Positions 59,641 through 64,000 of a stretch of DNA of 64,000 nt are shown piece by piece. The position numbers and the translations under genes are program-made. The notes beneath the pieces are model-generated. The model made no database searches. It saw only the letters and a list, made by a program, of their open reading frames with translations, and was not told where the DNA came from. Positions within the stretch are counted from its first letter, which is position 1. Each line of letters starts with the position of its first letter. This DNA is from Clostridiales bacterium mt11 (GTDB taxonomy: Bacteria > Bacillota > Clostridia > Tissierellales > Tepidimicrobiaceae). The stretch lies in assembly GCA_001282665.1 (NCBI GenBank), contig LN874945.1, positions 62,001 to 126,000 on the forward strand. Direction: 5' to 3'.

Positions 59641-61472
59641 ATAAGATAACAGCCCATGCGGGGAATATTCGCAATCTGTTAAATAATAAATATACGGTTC
59701 AGTATTACCAAAGAGAATATAATTGGGAAACTAAGCAGATTGAAGAATTGATAGAAGACTTAACCAACGAGTTTAATGAGTTCTATAAAGATGAGGATAG
59801 GCAGATGGATGTAAGGAATTATGGGGATTACTTTTTAGGTCCCATTATCCTTACAAATGATAATGCAATTATAGATGGACAGCAGAGGTTATCGTTATTA
59901 ACGTTGCTTCTCATTTACCTAAACAATCTTCAAAAACAGCAGAATTCTTGGCCTAAAGTAAACATTGATAATCTGATTTACTCTGAAATGTATGGCCAAA
60001 AGACCTTTTGTATCAATGTACCTGAAAGGGAAGGATGCTTAGCATCTCTGTTTGAGACAGGGGATTATGATACTACCAATGAGCAATCAGAAAGTGTCCT
60101 TAACCTTTACAATAGGTATAAAGATATTGAACGGATTTTTCCTGATGAATTAAAAGAAAGTCCTCTTCCAGTATTTATTGAATGGCTAATCGATAATGTA
60201 TCTTTAGTGCAGATAAGGACTGATTCGGAGCAGGATGCCCATAAGGTTTTTGTAACCATGAATGATAGGGGACTAAGGCTTACTCCTACGGAAATGTTAA
60301 AGGGATACCTTCTTTCGGAGATGGATGATAATACTATCAGAAATAAGGCAAATGACTTATGGAAGAACAAAGTCATACAGTTAAAGGAAATTGAAAAGGA
60401 TGGAGACGCAGACTTCATAAAGAACTGGTTAAGGGCTCAATATGCAGAAACTATCAGAGAAGGTAAGAAAGAAGCAGAAAATAAAGACTTTGATATTATC
60501 GGAACAACATTTCACAAATGGGTTCGGGAAAATAAATCTATTGTGGGCTTAAACACCAGCGCAGATTTTGAAAATTTTGTCCTTAAAAATTTCAAAATGT
60601 ATGCTGATATTTACGTTCGCTTAAAGGAATACTCCCGTAAGTTTCATAAGGATTATGAGCATGTATTTTATAATGCAGATAGAGGGTTTACGCTGCAGTA
60701 CCAAATTATATTATCTGCTATAAAAAGTGACGATACACAGGATGTTATTAATAAGAAAATTAAAATGGTCTCCTGTTTTATTGACCAGTTTATTTCTATC
60801 AGGATTTTTAATTTTAAGACGGTAGATTACTCTTCTATTAAATATACAGTATTCAATATTACAAAAATGATATGGAATAAGGACATACAGGAGTTGGCAG
60901 CATTATTAAAAGATTACATAAGTGATATGGGATATACTCTTGATGGAATTGATGGTTTATATTTAAATCAGTTTACAAGAAGGTATATGCTCCATATTCT
61001 CTCGAGAATGACCTATTATTTAGAGGAGCAAAGCGGTATCAATAGCAATTTTGCCGATTATGTAAATAGAGAACAAAAAAACCCCTATGATATAGAGCAT
61101 ATTTGGGCTGATGATTACACCCAAGGAAATCATCAAGTTGATTTTTCAACAGAAGAAGAGTTTAAGGACTTTAGAAATAGATTCGGGGGACTATTAATAC
61201 TTCCTAAAGATAAAAACAGAAATTTGCAGGACATGGAATACAGTAAAAAGGTAATCAAGTATGACAGTGAAAACCTATTGGCTCGAACTTTAAATCAGAA
61301 CTGTTATCAAAATAATCCGTTATTTTTGCGGTTTATGAATAATACACAGTTACCTTTTAAGCCATATGTTCTATTTAATAAAGTAGAATTTATTGAAAGG
61401 CAATCTCTTTATAAAGAGATATGTAAGAAGATATGGGATGTAAATAAAATTGATGTATTAGCAAATAATTAG
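59637..61472 (+). CDS. DUF262/DUF1524 (GmrSD-like) nuclease within the hsd operon
   Basis: A 611-residue protein. The N-terminal DUF262 domain has VQYYQREYNWETKQIEELIEDL and the nucleotide-related IIDGQQRLSLLTLLL (DGQQR at about 80-84). The C-terminal DUF1524 domain has an HNH-type nuclease core (DIEHIWADDY near 484, then FGGLLILPKDKNRNLQ). GmrSD proteins are NTP-dependent type IV restriction enzymes that cut modified DNA. It begins within the hsdS stop (ATGA) and ends 15 bases before hsdR, so it is co-expressed with the type I system. Confidence 0.88.
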   Translation: MNKITAHAGNIRNLLNNKYTVQYYQREYNWETKQIEELIEDLTNEFNEFYKDEDRQMDVRNYGDYFLGPIILTNDNAIIDGQQRLSLLTLLLIYLNNLQKQQNSWPKVNIDNLIYSEMYGQKTFCINVPEREGCLASLFETGDYDTTNEQSESVLNLYNRYKDIERIFPDELKESPLPVFIEWLIDNVSLVQIRTDSEQDAHKVFVTMNDRGLRLTPTEMLKGYLLSEMDDNTIRNKANDLWKNKVIQLKEIEKDGDADFIKNWLRAQYAETIREGKKEAENKDFDIIGTTFHKWVRENKSIVGLNTSADFENFVLKNFKMYADIYVRLKEYSRKFHKDYEHVFYNADRGFTLQYQIILSAIKSDDTQDVINKKIKMVSCFIDQFISIRIFNFKTVDYSSIKYTVFNITKMIWNKDIQELAALLKDYISDMGYTLDGIDGLYLNQFTRRYMLHILSRMTYYLEEQSGINSNFADYVNREQKNPYDIEHIWADDYTQGNHQVDFSTEEEFKDFRNRFGGLLILPKDKNRNLQDMEYSKKVIKYDSENLLARTLNQNCYQNNPLFLRFMNNTQLPFKPYVLFNKVEFIERQSLYKEICKKIWDVNKIDVLANN

Positions 61473-61487
61473 TAAGGAGTGAGGAAA

Positions 61488-64000
61488 ATGGCTAAAACTC
61501 CAGTGGAACTTACAGAAAAGGGCTTTGAAGAATATGTTGAAGAACATCTTTTAAAATCTGGATATGTGAAGGGTAATCCTAACGACTATAACAAAGAGTT
61601 TGCCCTTGACACAAAAATCCTATTTGACTTCTTAGAGGATACTCAGCCCAAGAAAATGGAGAGATTAAGAGAAATCTATAAGGACCAGTATCAATTTAAG
61701 GTTTTAAGCAGATTAAACCGGGAACTTAATAATCGTGGCATGATTGATGTATTAAGACATGGGATTAAAGATTATGGTGTATACTTAGACCTTGCCTACT
61801 TTAAGCCTGCCAGCAAATTAAATGAGAAAACAGTTAAACTTTATGAAAAGAATCGCATATCTGTTACTAGACAAGTACGCTACAGCACTAAAAACGAAAA
61901 CAGCATTGATATGGTCATTTGTATCAATGGACTTCCAGTTGTTGTACTTGAACTTAAAAATCCTTTCACTGGTCAAACTTATGAAGATGCAATAATTCAA
62001 TTTAAGAAAGATAGAAGCCCCAATGAACTATTATTCCAGTTCAAGAAAAGAGCCATTGTATTCTTTGCAGTAGATACCGGGGAAGTCTATATGGCTACGA
62101 GGCTTTCTGGGGATAAGACTTTCTTCTTACCCTTTAATAAAGGGTGTGATGGAGGAAAGGGAAATCCCGATAATCCTGATGGCCTTAAAACTGCTTATCT
62201 TTGGGAAGAGATACTCCAAAAGGATAGCCTGATGGATATATTAAAGAAGTTTGTATTTATAGAGACCCAAGAAAAGAAAGGTATAGACGGAAATATCGTA
62301 ACCTCAGAAACTATCATATTTCCAAGATATCACCAATTGGATGCAGTAAGAAAAATGGAAGCCGATGCAAAGGAAAAGGGGGTAGGAACAAATTATCTTG
62401 TACAGCACAGTGCAGGTTCAGGAAAAACCTACTCTATTTCTTGGCTTGCCCATAGACTTGCGAACCTTCATGATGATGAGGATAATCCTGTATTTGATTC
62501 TGTGATTGTTATTACCGACAGAAGGGTTTTGGACAGGCAGTTGCAGGACAGCATTTATCAATTAGAGCATAAACATGGGGTTGTTGAAAAAATAGATAAA
62601 GACTCCAATCAATTGGCCGATGCCATTAAGGGTGGGACAAGAATTATTATTTCTACTCTGCAAAAATTCCCATTTATTATTGAAAAGGTTGGGGAGTTAG
62701 AAAATCATAACTATGCAGTAATTATCGATGAAGCCCATTCTAGCAGTGCAGGAGAGAATATGGCTTCTTTAAGGGAAGTGCTATCAGTAAGTAGTCTTGA
62801 AGAAGCAGCAAAACTAGATGAAGAGTTGGAAGGCAAAGAGTACGACCCAGATGAAGAGATATTAAAGGTCATAAAGAAAAGGGGAAAACAGCCAAATATC
62901 AGTTTCTTTGCCTTTACGGCAACGCCTAAAGCAAAGACCCTTGAGATGTTTGGAACCATAGGTGAAGATGGACTACCCCATCCCTTCCATTTATATTTTA
63001 TGAGACAGGCAATTGAAGAAGGATTCATACTAGATGTACTTCAAAACTATGTTACATATGAAACCTACTTTAAACTGGCAAAGAAAATAGAAGATGACCC
63101 TGCTTTTGACAAGGCTAAGGCCACAAAAGCACTTACAAGATATGTTAGTCTTCATCCCCATAACATCGCTCAAAAGACTGAAATCATGGTAGAACACTTT
63201 AGAAACGTAACTAGACATAAAATAGGGGGAAGAGCCAAGGCAATGGTTGTGACCAGTTCTAGGCTTCATGCTGTACGCTATAAGCATGCTTTTGATGAAT
63301 ATATCAAAAAGAAAGGCTACAGAGATATGAAAACCTTAGTAGCCTTTTCAGGAACTGTAAAGGATGATGAAGTAGATTATACTGAAAGTGGCATGAACAA
63401 ATTTAAGGAGTCTGAACTTCCAGACCGCTTTGCCACTGATGAATATCAAGTGCTGTTAGTTGCGGAAAAGTATCAGACAGGCTTTGACCAGCCCCTTTTA
63501 CATACTATGTATGTAGACAAAAAGTTGTCGGGAGTTAAAGCAGTACAGACTTTATCAAGGCTTAACAGAACCTGCGGGGGAAAAGAGGATACCTTTATCC
63601 TCGACTTTGTAAATAAGGCAGAAGATATTCAAGAAGCCTTCAAACCCTACTATCAGGCAACTATCGTAGAAGAAGTGACAGAGCCCAATCTTCTTTATGA
63701 TATTGAAACGATGCTAAATGCATCTAGCGTGTATTTAAAAGAAGAATTGGATAGGTTTATTCATATATACTTTAAGCCAAAGGATAAAAAGACTTCTAAA
63801 GACAGGGCAATATTAAACCATTTGATAGATATAGCCGTAGAAAGGTTTAAAAAGTTGGATGAACAGCACAAAGAGGATTTTAGTAGCCAAGCAACGAAAT
63901 ACATAAGGCTTTATTCCTTCATCCTTCAAATCACTCCTTTCGAGGATGTGGAACTCCATAAGTTATATGTATACTTAACATATCTGCTTAAAAAACTGCC
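61488..64000 (+). CDS. hsdR: Type I restriction endonuclease subunit R (partial, runs off the window)
   Basis: 837 codons are visible from ATG 61488 (AAGGAG site) to the window end with no stop. The N-terminal nuclease domain carries a PD-ExK-type core (SIDMVICINGLPVVVLELKNP, ELK near 153). The SF2 translocase follows: Walker A HSAGSGKTYS (about 306), ITDRRVLDRQLQ, DEAH (about 412), FTATPK, then the second RecA domain with TLVAFSGTVKDD, AEKYQTGFDQPLLHTMYVDKKL and VQTLSRLNRT. It uses ATP to translocate DNA and cut unmethylated DNA away from the recognition site. It completes hsdM-hsdS-x-hsdR. Confidence 0.94.
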   Translation, partial: MAKTPVELTEKGFEEYVEEHLLKSGYVKGNPNDYNKEFALDTKILFDFLEDTQPKKMERLREIYKDQYQFKVLSRLNRELNNRGMIDVLRHGIKDYGVYLDLAYFKPASKLNEKTVKLYEKNRISVTRQVRYSTKNENSIDMVICINGLPVVVLELKNPFTGQTYEDAIIQFKKDRSPNELLFQFKKRAIVFFAVDTGEVYMATRLSGDKTFFLPFNKGCDGGKGNPDNPDGLKTAYLWEEILQKDSLMDILKKFVFIETQEKKGIDGNIVTSETIIFPRYHQLDAVRKMEADAKEKGVGTNYLVQHSAGSGKTYSISWLAHRLANLHDDEDNPVFDSVIVITDRRVLDRQLQDSIYQLEHKHGVVEKIDKDSNQLADAIKGGTRIIISTLQKFPFIIEKVGELENHNYAVIIDEAHSSSAGENMASLREVLSVSSLEEAAKLDEELEGKEYDPDEEILKVIKKRGKQPNISFFAFTATPKAKTLEMFGTIGEDGLPHPFHLYFMRQAIEEGFILDVLQNYVTYETYFKLAKKIEDDPAFDKAKATKALTRYVSLHPHNIAQKTEIMVEHFRNVTRHKIGGRAKAMVVTSSRLHAVRYKHAFDEYIKKKGYRDMKTLVAFSGTVKDDEVDYTESGMNKFKESELPDRFATDEYQVLLVAEKYQTGFDQPLLHTMYVDKKLSGVKAVQTLSRLNRTCGGKEDTFILDFVNKAEDIQEAFKPYYQATIVEEVTEPNLLYDIETMLNASSVYLKEELDRFIHIYFKPKDKKTSKDRAILNHLIDIAVERFKKLDEQHKEDFSSQATKYIRLYSFILQITPFEDVELHKLYVYLTYLLKKL

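Noticed and set aside
46965..64000. Complete integrative conjugative element or prophage
   Set aside because: No integrase, relaxase, type IV secretion, capsid or terminase gene and no matching attachment repeats are visible.

Overview
The window looks like a chromosomal segment of a low-GC, endospore-forming, motile, anaerobic Firmicute, probably of the Clostridia/Tissierellia kind. Supporting signs are the AT-rich codon use, strong Shine-Dalgarno sites with frequent TTG and GTG starts, a Spo0E-type phosphatase, a large SRP RNA, CtsR, Fur and CsoR operators, a LevR-type sigma-54 activator, indolepyruvate ferredoxin oxidoreductase and two Feo systems. The genus is a guess.

Layout. 1-4.6 kb: the end of a levR-like activator, a near-perfect sigma-54 promoter inside its terminator, and a mannose-family PTS operon (EIIA, a BtpA/SgcQ-like TIM barrel, EIIB, EIIC, EIID). 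4.8-7.6 kb: two tandem sodium:neurotransmitter-symporter-family transporters. 7.7-10.6 kb: the cobalamin nucleotide-loop genes cobT-cobU-cobS-cobC. 10.7-17.6 kb: a DUF1622 membrane protein, CtsR-controlled hsp20, iorA-iorB, and a MoxR-DUF58-membrane protein operon. 17.7-25.2 kb (minus strand): pncB, an orphan promoter-terminator unit that may encode an RNA, and two tandem Fur-regulated feo cassettes. 25.3-28.2 kb: copA-copZ-csoR behind a CsoR operator. 28.3-29.8 kb: small regulators (XRE, Spo0E-like, YozG-like with DUF2975). 29.9-35.5 kb: dnaJ-like and clpB behind a CtsR box, then an aarF/ubiB-type kinase and a phasin-like protein. 35.5-40 kb: yaaR and a compact flagellar group (FliK-like, FlhB-C-like, flagellin, FliS) with divergent sigma-D-like promoters. 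40-43.2 kb: SRP RNA, tRNA-Ser(GGA), dnaX, ybaB, recR.

43.2-64 kb is accessory DNA. It starts with 1.1 kb of non-coding sequence carrying dispersed short repeats. It then holds an S23-type four-helix-bundle protein, two apparently frameshifted genes, a CHC2/TOPRIM primase-like protein, a SpoVS-like/SymE-like gene split by an in-frame stop, several unrecognised proteins, a DUF2325 coiled-coil protein and a HEPN protein. It ends in a type I restriction-modification operon (hsdM-hsdS-DUF262/DUF1524-hsdR) that runs off the window. No integrase, relaxase or attachment site is visible, so this is best read as a decaying mobile element or defence island.

How the parts fit. Operators are unusually legible: sigma-54 with LevR for sugar import, CtsR for hsp20 and dnaJ-clpB with identical geometry, Fur for four sites in the feo cassettes, and CsoR for copper export. 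The strongest candidates for something new are the SpoVS-SymE gene with the structured intergenic region before it, the DUF262 nuclease nested in the hsd operon beside a HEPN gene, the orphan transcription unit upstream of pncB, and the repeat-rich spacer after recR.
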